The notes below the pieces were generated by a model that did not search any database, had not been told where the DNA came from, and saw only the letters and a list, made by a program, of their open reading frames with translations. From Prevotellaceae bacterium UBA1746 (GTDB lineage: Bacteria; Bacteroidota; Bacteroidia; Bacteroidales; Bacteroidaceae), in NCBI GenBank assembly GCA_905369775.1, contig CAJPJR010000029.1:1-25148 (forward strand): a stretch of 25,148 bases of DNA, in the 5' to 3' direction. A program made the position numbers and the translations under genes. Numbering within the stretch: position 1 is the first letter of the stretch; the number at the start of each line of letters is the position of its first letter. This document shows positions 15,323 to 23,800 of this stretch, piece after piece.

Positions 15323-18300
15323 ATGATACCCTACGCTCACTTACACGTTCACTCTTACTACTCCCTGCTCGATGGGCAAGCTTCCATTGCGCGCCTGGTC
15401 GACAAAGCCTTGGCCGACGGAATGCGCGGTATGGCACTGACCGACCACGGGAATATGATGGGGGTGAAGGACTTCTACAACTACGTGAACAAGAAAAAGG
15501 GGGCAGCTGCCAAAGAGAAAAAAGCAGCGGAGGCAAAATTGACGGCATTGCGCGAGGGGACGTACGAAAACGCGCCCGACAAAAATGGGGTCAATCCCGA
15601 CGCCGGCAAGACCAACGAGGAACTCATCGCCGAATGCGAGAAGCAGATCGAAAAGGCACAGCGCGTTTTGGACTTCAAACCCATCTACGGCTGTGAGATG
15701 TACTGCGCGCGCCGAACCAAATCGGACAAGAAGGACAAGACCGACCGCAGCGGCTGGCACCTCATCGTCTTGGCCAAGAACGAAACCGGCTACCACAATC
15801 TCATCAAGCTCGTGAGTCGCTCGTGGGTCGACGGCTTCTACATGAAGCCCCGCACGGACAAGGCCGATCTCGAGCGATTCAAAGAGGGACTCATCGTGTC
15901 TTCGGCCTGCTTGGGCGGAGAAATTCCGCGTAAGATCCTGAGCGGCGACCTCCAAGGCGCCGAAGAAGCAGTGCGATGGTTCAAGCAAGTTTTCGGCGAG
16001 GACTATTATCTCGAACTCCAGCGGCACGAAGTCAAAGATCCGGCGCAACGTGCCAACCGCGAAACCTACCCTTTGCAGGTGCAAGCCAACAAAGCATTGC
16101 TGCAACTCGCTGAGAAATGCGGCGTGAAATACATTTGCACCAACGACACGCACTTTGCCGACGAAGAAAATGCCGAGGCACACGATCTCCTCATCTGCCT
16201 TTCCACCAACCACTTCGTCAACGATCCGTCGCGCATGCTCTACACGAAGCAAGAATGGTTCAAAACACAGGCGGAAATGAACGAAGTCTTCGCCGATCTG
16301 CCGGAAGCGCTTGCCACCACCCAAGAGATCGTCGACAAGGTGGAGGTCTACAGCATCGACCACGGCCCCATCATGCCCAACTTCGAAATTCCCGCGGAAT
16401 TCGGAACGGAAGAGGAGTACAGAAAACGGTATACCGAAGAGCAACTCTACGACGAATTCACGCAAGACGAGAACGGCAATGTGGTCATCGACCGCGAAGA
16501 AGGCGAGGCCAAGATCAAGAAACTCGGCGGATACGACAAACTCTATCGCATCAAACTCGAGGCGGACTATCTCGGCAAGCTGGCTTACGAAGGAGCGAAG
16601 TGGCGTTACGGCGATCCGCTCGACGAAGAAACCGACGCGCGCATCAAGTTTGAACTGCACATCATGAAGACGATGGGCTTCCCGGGCTACTTCCTCATCG
16701 TGCAAGACTACATCAAGGCAGCTCGCGAGCAACTCGGCGTCTCGGTCGGCCCGGGACGTGGATCGGCCGCGGGCAGTGCCGTGGCTTACTGCCTGCGCAT
16801 CACCGACATCGACCCAATTAAATATGACCTCCTCTTCGAGCGCTTCCTGAATCCCGACCGTATTTCGCTCCCGGATATCGACGTAGACTTCGACGACGAC
16901 GGACGCGGACGCGTGTTGCAGTGGGTGACCGATAAATATGGAGCCGAAAAAGTGGCCCACATCATCACTTACGGAACGATGGCCACCAAGCTGGCCATCA
17001 AAGACGTGGCACGCGTGCTCCAGCTCCCCCTTTCGGAGTCCAACCGCCTGTGCAAACTCATTCCCGACAAGCTGCCGGCGGGCCCCGACGGCAAGGTGCC
17101 CAAGATGAACTTGCCCAATGCCATCAAGGCGATCCCCGAACTGCGGGAAGCCGAAGCCTCGCACGACCCACTCATGCGCAACACCATTCGCTACGCCAAA
17201 ATGCTCGAGGGAAATGTGCGCAACACTGGCGTGCATGCCTGTGGCTTCATCATCTGCCGCGACGATATCAGCGACTGGGTGCCCGTCAGCACCGCCGACG
17301 ACAAAGAAACCGGCGAAAAACTCCACTGTACGCAATATGAAGGTAAGGTCATCGAGGAAACCGGACTCATCAAAATGGACTTCCTCGGGCTCAAAACGCT
17401 CTCCATTCTCCGAGAAGCCGTAGAAAACATCCGCCACTCGCTCGGCATCGAAATCGATGTCGACGCGCTCGACATCGAAGATCCCGCCACCTACGACCTC
17501 TATTGCGACGGACGCACCGTGGGTACCTTCCAATTCGAGTCGCCCGGCATGCAGAAATACCTCCGCGAATTGCATCCCAGTACGTTCGAGGACCTCATTG
17601 CCATGAACGCCCTCTACCGGCCCGGCCCGATGGAGTACATTCCACAGTTCATCAAGCGAAAACACGGGGAGGAACCCATCACCTACGACCTCCCGTGCAT
17701 GGAGAAATACCTCAAGGACACTTACGGGATCACCGTCTACCAAGAGCAGGTCATGCTGCTCTCGCGCGAGATTGCCGACTTCACCCGCGGCGAAAGCGAC
17801 AACCTGCGCAAAGCGATGGGTAAAAAGCTCATCGACAAGCTGAATCACATGTATCCCAAGTTCGTGGCCGGCGGAAATGCGCACGGCTACGATCCGGCGG
17901 TGCTCGAGAAAATCTGGAAAGACTGGACGGCCTTTGCCTCCTACGCCTTCAACAAGAGTCATGCCACCTGCTATTCGTGGGTGGCCTACCAAACGGCTTA
18001 CCTCAAAGCCAATTTCCCGGCACAATACATGGCCGCCGTCATGAGTCGCTCCATCGGCAACATTGCCGACCTCACCAAATTTCTCGATGAGTGCAAGGCG
18101 ATGCGATTAGTTTGCCTCGGGCCCGACGTCAACGAGAGCTACCGAAAATTCTCGGTCAACCACCTCGGCGACATCCGCTTCGGACTCGGCGGCATCAAGG
18201 GACTCGGAGACAACGCCGTGCAGGCCATCATCGATGAGCGCGAACGCGGAGGGAAATTCACCTCGGTGTTCGACTTCTTCGAGCGCGTGAATCTCAACAT

Positions 18301-19186
18301 CTGCAACCGCAAAAACCTCGAATGTCTCGCGCTCTCCGGTGCTTTCGACAGCTTCGGCGAACTGCGCCGCGAACAATTCTTCGGACAGAGCGAGAGTGGC
18401 TTGCCCTATTTCGATGCGTTGCTCACCTATGGCCAGCGTTTCCAAATGGAAAACGAAGAGAGCACCAATTCGCTCTTTGGCGACAGCGAAGCTGTGGAGA
18501 TCAGCAAACCACAACCCCCGACGACTTTCGAGCGCTGGAGCGATCTCGAGAAACTCAACCGCGAGCGCGAACTCATCGGCATCTACATCAGCGGACACCC
18601 CCTCGACGACTATGCCATTGTGCTCAACAATCTCTGCACCATCGGCATGCCTGCAGTGGCCGACCTCAACCCTTTCATCAATCAAGAGATCACTTTCGGC
18701 GGAATCGTCACTGCGGCCGAAGAACGCATCTCCAAAAGAGGCAGCGCCTTCGGCAAAATCCGCATTGAGGACTTCAAGGGTGGCGGAGAATTTCTCGTCT
18801 TCGGCGACACCTGGGCGCAGTTCAAAGGCTATCTTGCCGTGGGCAACTCCGTTTTCATCACCGCCGGGGTCCAACCACCCCGCTGGGGAAAGGGTGATCC
18901 CGACCTGGCCATCAAGAAAGTGGAGTGGTTGGCCGACGTCAAGGACCGAAAGATCCAAAGCATCACCATCAATGCCCGACTCGAGGAGATCGACGTGCCT
19001 TTGGTCACCGAAATCCTCGAACTGGTGCACAATGCCGTCGGAGAAAGCGCACTGCAATTCAACATCTACGATGCCTCGAGTGCACAGAAGGTGACGCTCA
19101 GCAGCAGAAACTCCCGCATCGACGTCACGCACGAGCTCATTCGCTACATCGAAGCGCATCCCGCACTCTCCTACTCCATCAACTAA
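15323..19186 (+). CDS. dnaE: DNA polymerase III alpha subunit DnaE
   Basis: Catalytic subunit of the replicative polymerase, 1287 residues. The N-terminal PHP domain keeps HLHVHS (His8, His10), TDHGN (His42), Glu125, His158, Cys196 and NDTHF (Asp275, His277), so its metal site looks complete. A charged insert of about 60 residues (about 56-116) interrupts the PHP domain compared with E. coli. The polymerase aspartates are Asp518 and Asp520 in PDIDVDF and Asp686 in KMDFLGLKTL. SVGPGRGSAAGS and a TYGITVYQEQVM palm/finger motif are also present. Helix-hairpin-helix (GLGGIKGLGDNAVQAI) and C-terminal OB-fold regions complete the DnaE1 layout. A strong hairpin precedes it without a visible promoter. 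Confidence 0.97.
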   Translation: MIPYAHLHVHSYYSLLDGQASIARLVDKALADGMRGMALTDHGNMMGVKDFYNYVNKKKGAAAKEKKAAEAKLTALREGTYENAPDKNGVNPDAGKTNEELIAECEKQIEKAQRVLDFKPIYGCEMYCARRTKSDKKDKTDRSGWHLIVLAKNETGYHNLIKLVSRSWVDGFYMKPRTDKADLERFKEGLIVSSACLGGEIPRKILSGDLQGAEEAVRWFKQVFGEDYYLELQRHEVKDPAQRANRETYPLQVQANKALLQLAEKCGVKYICTNDTHFADEENAEAHDLLICLSTNHFVNDPSRMLYTKQEWFKTQAEMNEVFADLPEALATTQEIVDKVEVYSIDHGPIMPNFEIPAEFGTEEEYRKRYTEEQLYDEFTQDENGNVVIDREEGEAKIKKLGGYDKLYRIKLEADYLGKLAYEGAKWRYGDPLDEETDARIKFELHIMKTMGFPGYFLIVQDYIKAAREQLGVSVGPGRGSAAGSAVAYCLRITDIDPIKYDLLFERFLNPDRISLPDIDVDFDDDGRGRVLQWVTDKYGAEKVAHIITYGTMATKLAIKDVARVLQLPLSESNRLCKLIPDKLPAGPDGKVPKMNLPNAIKAIPELREAEASHDPLMRNTIRYAKMLEGNVRNTGVHACGFIICRDDISDWVPVSTADDKETGEKLHCTQYEGKVIEETGLIKMDFLGLKTLSILREAVENIRHSLGIEIDVDALDIEDPATYDLYCDGRTVGTFQFESPGMQKYLRELHPSTFEDLIAMNALYRPGPMEYIPQFIKRKHGEEPITYDLPCMEKYLKDTYGITVYQEQVMLLSREIADFTRGESDNLRKAMGKKLIDKLNHMYPKFVAGGNAHGYDPAVLEKIWKDWTAFASYAFNKSHATCYSWVAYQTAYLKANFPAQYMAAVMSRSIGNIADLTKFLDECKAMRLVCLGPDVNESYRKFSVNHLGDIRFGLGGIKGLGDNAVQAIIDERERGGKFTSVFDFFERVNLNICNRKNLECLALSGAFDSFGELRREQFFGQSESGLPYFDALLTYGQRFQMENEESTNSLFGDSEAVEISKPQPPTTFERWSDLEKLNRERELIGIYISGHPLDDYAIVLNNLCTIGMPAVADLNPFINQEITFGGIVTAAEERISKRGSAFGKIRIEDFKGGGEFLVFGDTWAQFKGYLAVGNSVFITAGVQPPRWGKGDPDLAIKKVEWLADVKDRKIQSITINARLEEIDVPLVTEILELVHNAVGESALQFNIYDASSAQKVTLSSRNSRIDVTHELIRYIEAHPALSYSIN

Positions 19187-19195
19187 TCTCGCGTC

Positions 19196-19246
19196 GCGAT
19201 CCGGCAGGCGAAACGTCGCCACGGCCGGATCGCCCCACGCTTTTTT
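19196..19246 (+). terminator. Rho-independent terminator after dnaE
   Basis: GCGATCCGGC (19196-19205) pairs with GCCGGATCGC (19224-19233). An inner GGCGA/TCGCC stem extends it, and six T follow at 19241. It ends 44 bases before the next start codon. Confidence 0.8.
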
Positions 19247-19289
19247 CGGCGCCGACTTGCCGTGCGCCCCTCATTTCCTCACTATTTTC

Positions 19290-20165
19290 ATGCAGCCTCT
19301 GCGCCTTTCTCTGCTCATTTGCACCATCAACGATCGCATCGAGAACGTACCTCAGATGCTTTTGCCACAACGTAACGATGTGGAATACGTGGTGAGCTTC
19401 CAATACACCGACCCCATGTTTCTCGACATGGTGCCCGACGCCTTGCGCCGGCGCAGCGACGTGCGCATTCTCCCCTTTCTCGGAGCCGGCCTCTCGGCCA
19501 ATCGCAACAACGCCCTCCGCCATTGTTCCACCGCCCTGGCTGTCATCGCCGACGACGATGCGCGTTACACCGAAGCCGATCTTTCGGCTGTGATTCGTCT
19601 GGCAGAGGCGCACCCCGACGTCGACATTTTTTGTCTCCAAGCCAACACCTCCGACGGGAGGCCCTTCAAATCCTACGCCCCACGTGATTTTGATTACGCA
19701 CACGCCCCACGCGGCACCTACTTCACCAGTTTCGAAATCGTGGTGCGCACCGATGCCGCACTGCCGGCCTTCGACACACGCTTTGGCTTAGGCGCCGAAT
19801 TTCTCTCGTGCGGCGAGGAGGAGATTTTTCTCTACCAGGCCTACCGATCCGGGCTGCACGTCCATTTCTTTCCCCAACTGCTTTGCACCGTTCCCTCCCG
19901 CGAAACCACCGGTTCGCGATTTGCGGCCGACACCAAGGTGCGACGCTCCAAAGGCGCGGTGCTCTACATGATGCACGGCATCGGCAGTGCCCTGATGCGC
20001 ATCACACTCACTGCTTTGCGCCACCGACCTTGGCGCGACGTCCCGAGGGTGTGGCGCGACATGGTCGAAGGCGCTCGCTACGTGCTCACCCATCCGCTCA
20101 ATGAGGGAGTGGGCGACGAAATTCCGCTCGACTTTCAACCCATCGACGTACTGAAACTCCCTTGA
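19290..20165 (+). CDS. Family 2-like (GT-A) glycosyltransferase, 291 aa
   Basis: The N-terminus LRLSLLICTINDRIENVPQML is the first beta strand of a GT-A fold. LSANRNNALRHC and VIADDDARY (Asp88-Asp90, the DxD-like metal and sugar-nucleotide site) follow. A later FGLGAEFLSCGEEEIFLYQA segment matches the acceptor-side motif of such enzymes. No membrane helix is clear, so it is probably cytoplasmic or membrane-associated. I chose the ATG at 19290 because the in-frame upstream start falls close to the dnaE terminator. Donor and acceptor are unknown. It is not in a polysaccharide cluster but alone after dnaE. Confidence 0.8.
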   Translation: MQPLRLSLLICTINDRIENVPQMLLPQRNDVEYVVSFQYTDPMFLDMVPDALRRRSDVRILPFLGAGLSANRNNALRHCSTALAVIADDDARYTEADLSAVIRLAEAHPDVDIFCLQANTSDGRPFKSYAPRDFDYAHAPRGTYFTSFEIVVRTDAALPAFDTRFGLGAEFLSCGEEEIFLYQAYRSGLHVHFFPQLLCTVPSRETTGSRFAADTKVRRSKGAVLYMMHGIGSALMRITLTALRHRPWRDVPRVWRDMVEGARYVLTHPLNEGVGDEIPLDFQPIDVLKLP

Positions 20166-20202
20166 TCCGCCCCTCCCTGCCCGCCGACGCGCGACGAGAA
20201 CC

Positions 20203-20255
20203 AACAAAAAAGAGCACCTGCCTCTCGAAAGAGAAGCAGGTGCTCTTTTTTTGTT
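20203..20255. terminator. Bidirectional terminator between the glycosyltransferase and rpmE2
   Basis: AACAAAAAAGAGCACCTGC (20203-20221) pairs with GCAGGTGCTCTTTTTTTGTT (20236-20255, one extra T). A and T tracts flank the GC stem on both sides, so it can end both convergent transcripts. Confidence 0.9.
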
Positions 20256-20274
20256 GCGGGTTGTTGAATCCCGA

Positions 20275-20526
20275 TTACTTGCGGCTCTTGCCGTAGCGGC
20301 TCATGAACTTGTCCACGCGGCCGGCAGTGTCCACGAGCTTCGACTTACCCGTGTAGAAGGGGTGAGAAGTCGACGAGATTTCGAGCTTCACGAGGGGATA
20401 AGTTTCACCTTCGAATTCGATCGTCTCCGTCGTCTTGCAAGTGGAACGCGACAGGAACATGTCACCGTTGGACATATCTTTGAAGACAACGGGACGGTAG
20501 TTTTCGGGATGGATACCTTGTTTCAT
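20275..20526 (-). CDS. rpmE2: Ribosomal protein bL31, type B (zinc-independent)
   Basis: Large-subunit ribosomal protein of 83 residues. It starts MKQGIHPENYRPVVFKDMSN and carries the type B hallmarks: the inserted acidic FEGETYPLVKLEISSTSHPFYTG segment, the conserved DTAGRVDKFMSRYG tail, and absence of the CxxC zinc-binding pairs (only one Cys). It is transcribed alone from the minus-strand promoter at 20674-20704 after a leader of about 140 bases and ends at the shared terminator. In Bacteroides-like genomes rpmE2 often sits near the galactose genes, as here. Confidence 0.95.
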   Translation of the reverse strand: MKQGIHPENYRPVVFKDMSNGDMFLSRSTCKTTETIEFEGETYPLVKLEISSTSHPFYTGKSKLVDTAGRVDKFMSRYGKSRK

Positions 20527-20673
20527 TGTGTGGTGGTTGTTTTTATGTTCGTTTATTAGGAATTACACCGTTCTCCTGAGTGAAGCCGAGCGAACACGGA
20601 CTTGCCCCTCAATGGTGGTGGAAACCGGCGGCGGAACCCGCAGAGGAGTTCCTGAGAGAGTCTGAATCGTGCG

Positions 20674-20704
20674 CAAAGTTAAGCATTAAGCGCCTAACGA
20701 CCAA
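20674..20704 (-). promoter_or_regulatory. Promoter of rpmE2
   Basis: Read on the minus strand: TTG (20702-20704), 20 bases, TAACTTTG (20674-20681). It leaves a leader of about 140 bases before the ATG. Confidence 0.6.
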
Positions 20705-20953
20705 GGCATCTCTCACTCAAAATCCATTTTCGGCGTAAAAAATCGAACAGACCGTGCGCTTCTCCTCCCCTTCTTCGTGACAAGCGGCGCGCTGCGCCTC
20801 CTGCTACTTGCACAGCACGCGGATGCTGCGAGGGTTGAACGCAAGGCACAGGGCGGTCTGCGCCGACACATGCCGCCTTTTGCGGCGCAGCGCGCGCCTT
20901 GCATCGCTTGCCACGGGGACTACAATATAAAAACGCGGAGCTTTTCGCAGTTT

Positions 20954-21014
20954 GCTCCCCATTTTCGGGGAATAGCTCCCCACTTTTTCGGCACGCCTCC
21001 CCGGTTTCCGACGC
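20954..21014. repeat. Degenerate tandem repeat, about three 20-base units
   Basis: Units begin at 20954 (GCTCCCCATTTTCGGGGAAT...), 20975 (GCTCCCCACTTTTTCGGCAC) and 20995 (GCCTCCCCGGTTTCCGACGC), with a further partial echo downstream. GGGG and CTCCCC of adjacent units can pair in alternative hairpins. Confidence 0.4.
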
Positions 21015-21202
21015 GCGCCTCCTTGCTCCCACGAAAAGCGCCCGGAACGGTTCTGCCAAACGGCACTTCCGCTCGATCGCTTCCCCGATTCACCCGACGA
21101 ACTGCCCCTCCGCTTCGCTGCTTCTCGCCGTTCGCAACACAACACGGGGGCAAAGGCCCTTCTCCTTTCCGAAAAAGTTTCATCTTTTTTGGGGCGAATG
21201 CT

Positions 21203-21232
21203 TTTGCGAATAAAACCTTTTTCGTAGATTTG
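21203..21232 (+). promoter_or_regulatory. Promoter of the galactose operon
   Basis: TTTG at 21203-21206, 18 bases, TAGATTTG at 21225-21232. The transcript would have a leader of about 85 bases before galM at 21324. I found no clear operator. Confidence 0.55.
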
Positions 21233-21323
21233 CAACACCAAGCTAGCAAATAAGGTACAGGTTTTGCCGCTGCTACTTGGCAAACAAAGGATTTATCAAC
21301 CCATCGCCAAATTTTATAAGACA

Positions 21324-22406
21324 ATGGATACTCAAGCTCTCTGCGGATTGAAAGCCGCCGACTTCCAAAAGGAAATCGGAGGCAAGAAAACGGATTTGTA
21401 TATCCTGCGTAATGCAAATGGCTGCGAAGTTGCCATCACAAACTATGGTGGTGCACTCGTGGCCATTATGGTGCCTGACCGAAAAGGCCAATTTGCCAAC
21501 GTGATTCAGGGACACGACAACATCGACGACTGCGTAAATTCGCCCGAGCCCTTCCTTTCCACACTCGTGGGACGCTACGGCAACCGCATCGCCAAAGGAA
21601 AATTCCAACTCAACGGCAAAGAATATCACCTCGCGGTGAACAATGGTCCGAATCACCTCCACGGAGGACCCACCGGTTTCCATGCGCGCGTTTGGGATGC
21701 CGAACAAATCGACAACCATACCCTCGTGCTCCGCTACGTTTCGGCCTACTACGAGGAGGGATTCCCCGGCGAACTGACCATGACGGTACGCTACACGTGG
21801 ACAGACGACAACGAACTCGTGATTGACTACCGCGGTACGACCAACAAGAAGACGGTGGTCAACATGACCAGCCACGGTTTCTTCTCGCTCCAGGGCATCG
21901 GCAACCCCACCCCCACGGCGATGGACACGATCTGCGAAATCAATGCCGATTTCTATGTTCCCATCGACGAAACCTCCGTACCCACGGGCGAAATTCGCAA
22001 GGTGGAGGGCACGCCCTTCGACTTCCGCACACCGGTTGTTGTGGGCGAGCGCAGCGACGATCCCAACGACGAGCAAATCAAAAACGGTGCAGGCTACGAC
22101 CATTGCTTTGTCCTCAATAAAAAAGAGGAAGGCGAACTCTCCTTTGCCGCTCGCATCACCGAACCTGTGAGCGGACGCACCATGGAAGTCTACACCACCG
22201 AACCCGGCGTGCAGTTCTATTCCGACAACTGGGCCGATGGCTACCGCGGACAGCACGGCGCCACCTTCGGACGCCGCTCTGCACTCTGCTTCGAGGCACA
22301 GCACTTCCCCGACAGCCCGAACAAACCCCATTTCCCCAGCGTGGTGCTTCGCCCCGGCGAGGTCTACACCCAGCGCACGGTCTATAAGTTCGGAACCGAC
22401 AAGTAA
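21324..22406 (+). CDS. galM: Aldose 1-epimerase (galactose mutarotase) GalM
   Basis: Interconverts beta- and alpha-galactose so that galactokinase can use it. The 360-residue beta-sandwich has the family landmarks NYGGALVAIMVPDRKG, PFLSTLVGRYGNRIAKGKF, NHLHGGPTGFH (His111, His113), MTSHGFFSL with His184 (acid), and CFEAQHFPDSPN with Glu324 (base). No signal peptide is present, so it is cytoplasmic. The ATG at 21324 gives a natural N-terminus and falls after the promoter. The longer frame from 21264 was rejected. It leads an operon with the sugar transporter (41-base gap) and galK. Confidence 0.96.
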   Translation: MDTQALCGLKAADFQKEIGGKKTDLYILRNANGCEVAITNYGGALVAIMVPDRKGQFANVIQGHDNIDDCVNSPEPFLSTLVGRYGNRIAKGKFQLNGKEYHLAVNNGPNHLHGGPTGFHARVWDAEQIDNHTLVLRYVSAYYEEGFPGELTMTVRYTWTDDNELVIDYRGTTNKKTVVNMTSHGFFSLQGIGNPTPTAMDTICEINADFYVPIDETSVPTGEIRKVEGTPFDFRTPVVVGERSDDPNDEQIKNGAGYDHCFVLNKKEEGELSFAARITEPVSGRTMEVYTTEPGVQFYSDNWADGYRGQHGATFGRRSALCFEAQHFPDSPNKPHFPSVVLRPGEVYTQRTVYKFGTDK

Positions 22407-22447
22407 ATTCGTTCAACAACCCATAAACCTCAAAACCTCTTACCCAA

Positions 22448-23746
22448 ATGGCTCAAAAGTCGAAACAATGGGGCGCGATTATCGTGATGATTGCTCTCTT
22501 CGCCATGATTGCCTTCGTCACAAACTTGTGCACGCCCATGGCGACCATTATCAAGAATCAACCCGGCGGTGTGCCGAATGTGCTCGCACAAATCGGTAAC
22601 TACGGTAACTTCATCGCTTATCTCGTGATGGGTATCCCCGCAGGTATGCTGATTTCCAAATTCGGTTACAAGAAAACGGCACTCATCGGTCTCGTCATCG
22701 GTAGTGTGGGTCTGCTCATCCAGTGGTTGAGCGGTGTCCTTGACAATGGTCACAACCTCGGACTCGTATTCGGTGTCTACCTCTTGGGCGCTTTCATCGC
22801 CGGCCTCTGCATGGCCATTCTCAACTGTGTGGTGAACCCCATGCTTAACCTCCTCGGCGGTGGCGGTAACACCGGCAACCAGCTGATTCAGATCGGTGGT
22901 GTGTTCAACTCTTCGGCAGCTGTGGCTTGCTACATCCTCATGGGCGCGCTTATCGCCGACGTGACGAAAGCCAAGATCGCCGCTGCCACTCCCGCTTTGA
23001 TGATCGCTCTCTGCATTTTCGTGGTGGCCTTCATCGTGATCTCCTTCACCAAGATCGAAGAACCCGAACAAGCTCCCGTGCGTGTCGACCTCATCCAGGG
23101 CGCTATGTCGCACAAAAATTTCGCTCTCGGCGCATTGGCCATCTTCCTCTACATGGGTATTGAAGTCGGTGTCCCCAACTTCGTACAGCAATATCTCGTC
23201 GAAACGGGCATTCCTTCCAGTACGGTAGGCCTTCTCGTGGCAGTCTACTGGTTCATGATGCTCATCGGCCGCTTCGCCGGTGCCGCCATCGGCAACAAAG
23301 TCAGCAGCCGCGCCATGGTAACGGCGGTTTCCATTGCCACCCTCTGCCTTGTTCTATTCGGTATGTTCTTCACCAATGCCGGAACTGTGAACTTCCCCGG
23401 TGTCGATTGGGGAACCCGTACACTCATTTGGCAGGAGATTCCCGTAGGTATCTTCGCCTTCCTGCTCGTAGGTCTCTGCACTTCCGTGATGTGGGGCGCC
23501 ATCTTCAACATGGCAGTGGAAGGTCTCGGCAAATACACGGCCATCGCCAGCGGTATCTTCATGACCATGGTCTTCGGTTGCGCTGTGATGATGTTCATTC
23601 AGGGCCTTGTTGCCGACCTCACGCACAACTACATCACCAGCTTCTGGGTGGTTGTCTTCTGCGCTGCCTACATCCTCTACTATGCGCTCGTGGGTAGCCG
23701 CGTGACCAAAAGGGAAGAATCGGAAGATTGCCCCGAAATCAAGTAA
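22448..23746 (+). CDS. MFS sugar transporter, probable galactose/glucose-H+ symporter
   Basis: A 432-residue, about 12-helix major facilitator. Helix 1 (WGAIIVMIALFAMIAFVTN) and the loop 2-3 motif MLISKFGYKKTALIG are typical, and a central hydrophilic loop (KIEEPEQAPVRVDL) splits the two six-helix halves. Glycine-rich segments such as LNLLGGGGNTGNQLIQIGG and RFAGAAIGNKVSSRAMV fit the fucose-galactose-glucose symporter group common in Bacteroidota. The specificity is inferred from its place between galM and galK, not from residues. It lies in the inner membrane. Confidence 0.85.
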   Translation: MAQKSKQWGAIIVMIALFAMIAFVTNLCTPMATIIKNQPGGVPNVLAQIGNYGNFIAYLVMGIPAGMLISKFGYKKTALIGLVIGSVGLLIQWLSGVLDNGHNLGLVFGVYLLGAFIAGLCMAILNCVVNPMLNLLGGGGNTGNQLIQIGGVFNSSAAVACYILMGALIADVTKAKIAAATPALMIALCIFVVAFIVISFTKIEEPEQAPVRVDLIQGAMSHKNFALGALAIFLYMGIEVGVPNFVQQYLVETGIPSSTVGLLVAVYWFMMLIGRFAGAAIGNKVSSRAMVTAVSIATLCLVLFGMFFTNAGTVNFPGVDWGTRTLIWQEIPVGIFAFLLVGLCTSVMWGAIFNMAVEGLGKYTAIASGIFMTMVFGCAVMMFIQGLVADLTHNYITSFWVVVFCAAYILYYALVGSRVTKREESEDCPEIK

Positions 23747-23766
23747 AAACTCTCCTTGCATCGACT

Positions 23767-23800
23767 CGTCCGTGGCACGGCCACGCGCAGGCCACGGACG
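23767..23800 (+). promoter_or_regulatory. Intercistronic hairpin between the transporter gene and galK
   Basis: Perfect 10-bp stem CGTCCGTGGC (23767-23776) with GCCACGGACG (23791-23800) and a 14-base loop. The following TTCGTTGCGTT is not a terminator T tract. It more likely protects mRNA ends or tunes galK expression than stops transcription. Confidence 0.5.

Larger units (their letters stand above)
20527..21202. other. Divergent intergenic region between rpmE2 and galM
   Basis: The left part is the rpmE2 leader and promoter. From about 20705 to 21200 the DNA is GC-rich with open frames on both strands, all arginine/serine/proline-biased and judged spurious. It contains a short run of degenerate tandem units of about 20 bases (20954-21014), each built on CTCCCC followed by a T-rich spacer and CGG or CCG. 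No promoter pattern other than those of the two flanking genes was found. Confidence 0.5.

Noticed and set aside
15341..18025. 894-codon open frame on the minus strand
   Set aside because: It is the antisense shadow of dnaE, a known effect of GC-rich codon use. The plus-strand protein has all polymerase motifs.
20804..21283. Overlapping open frames on both strands in the rpmE2-galM gap
   Set aside because: All are Arg/Ser/Pro-rich with no start context. Frames exist on both strands of the same DNA, as expected from GC-rich non-coding sequence.
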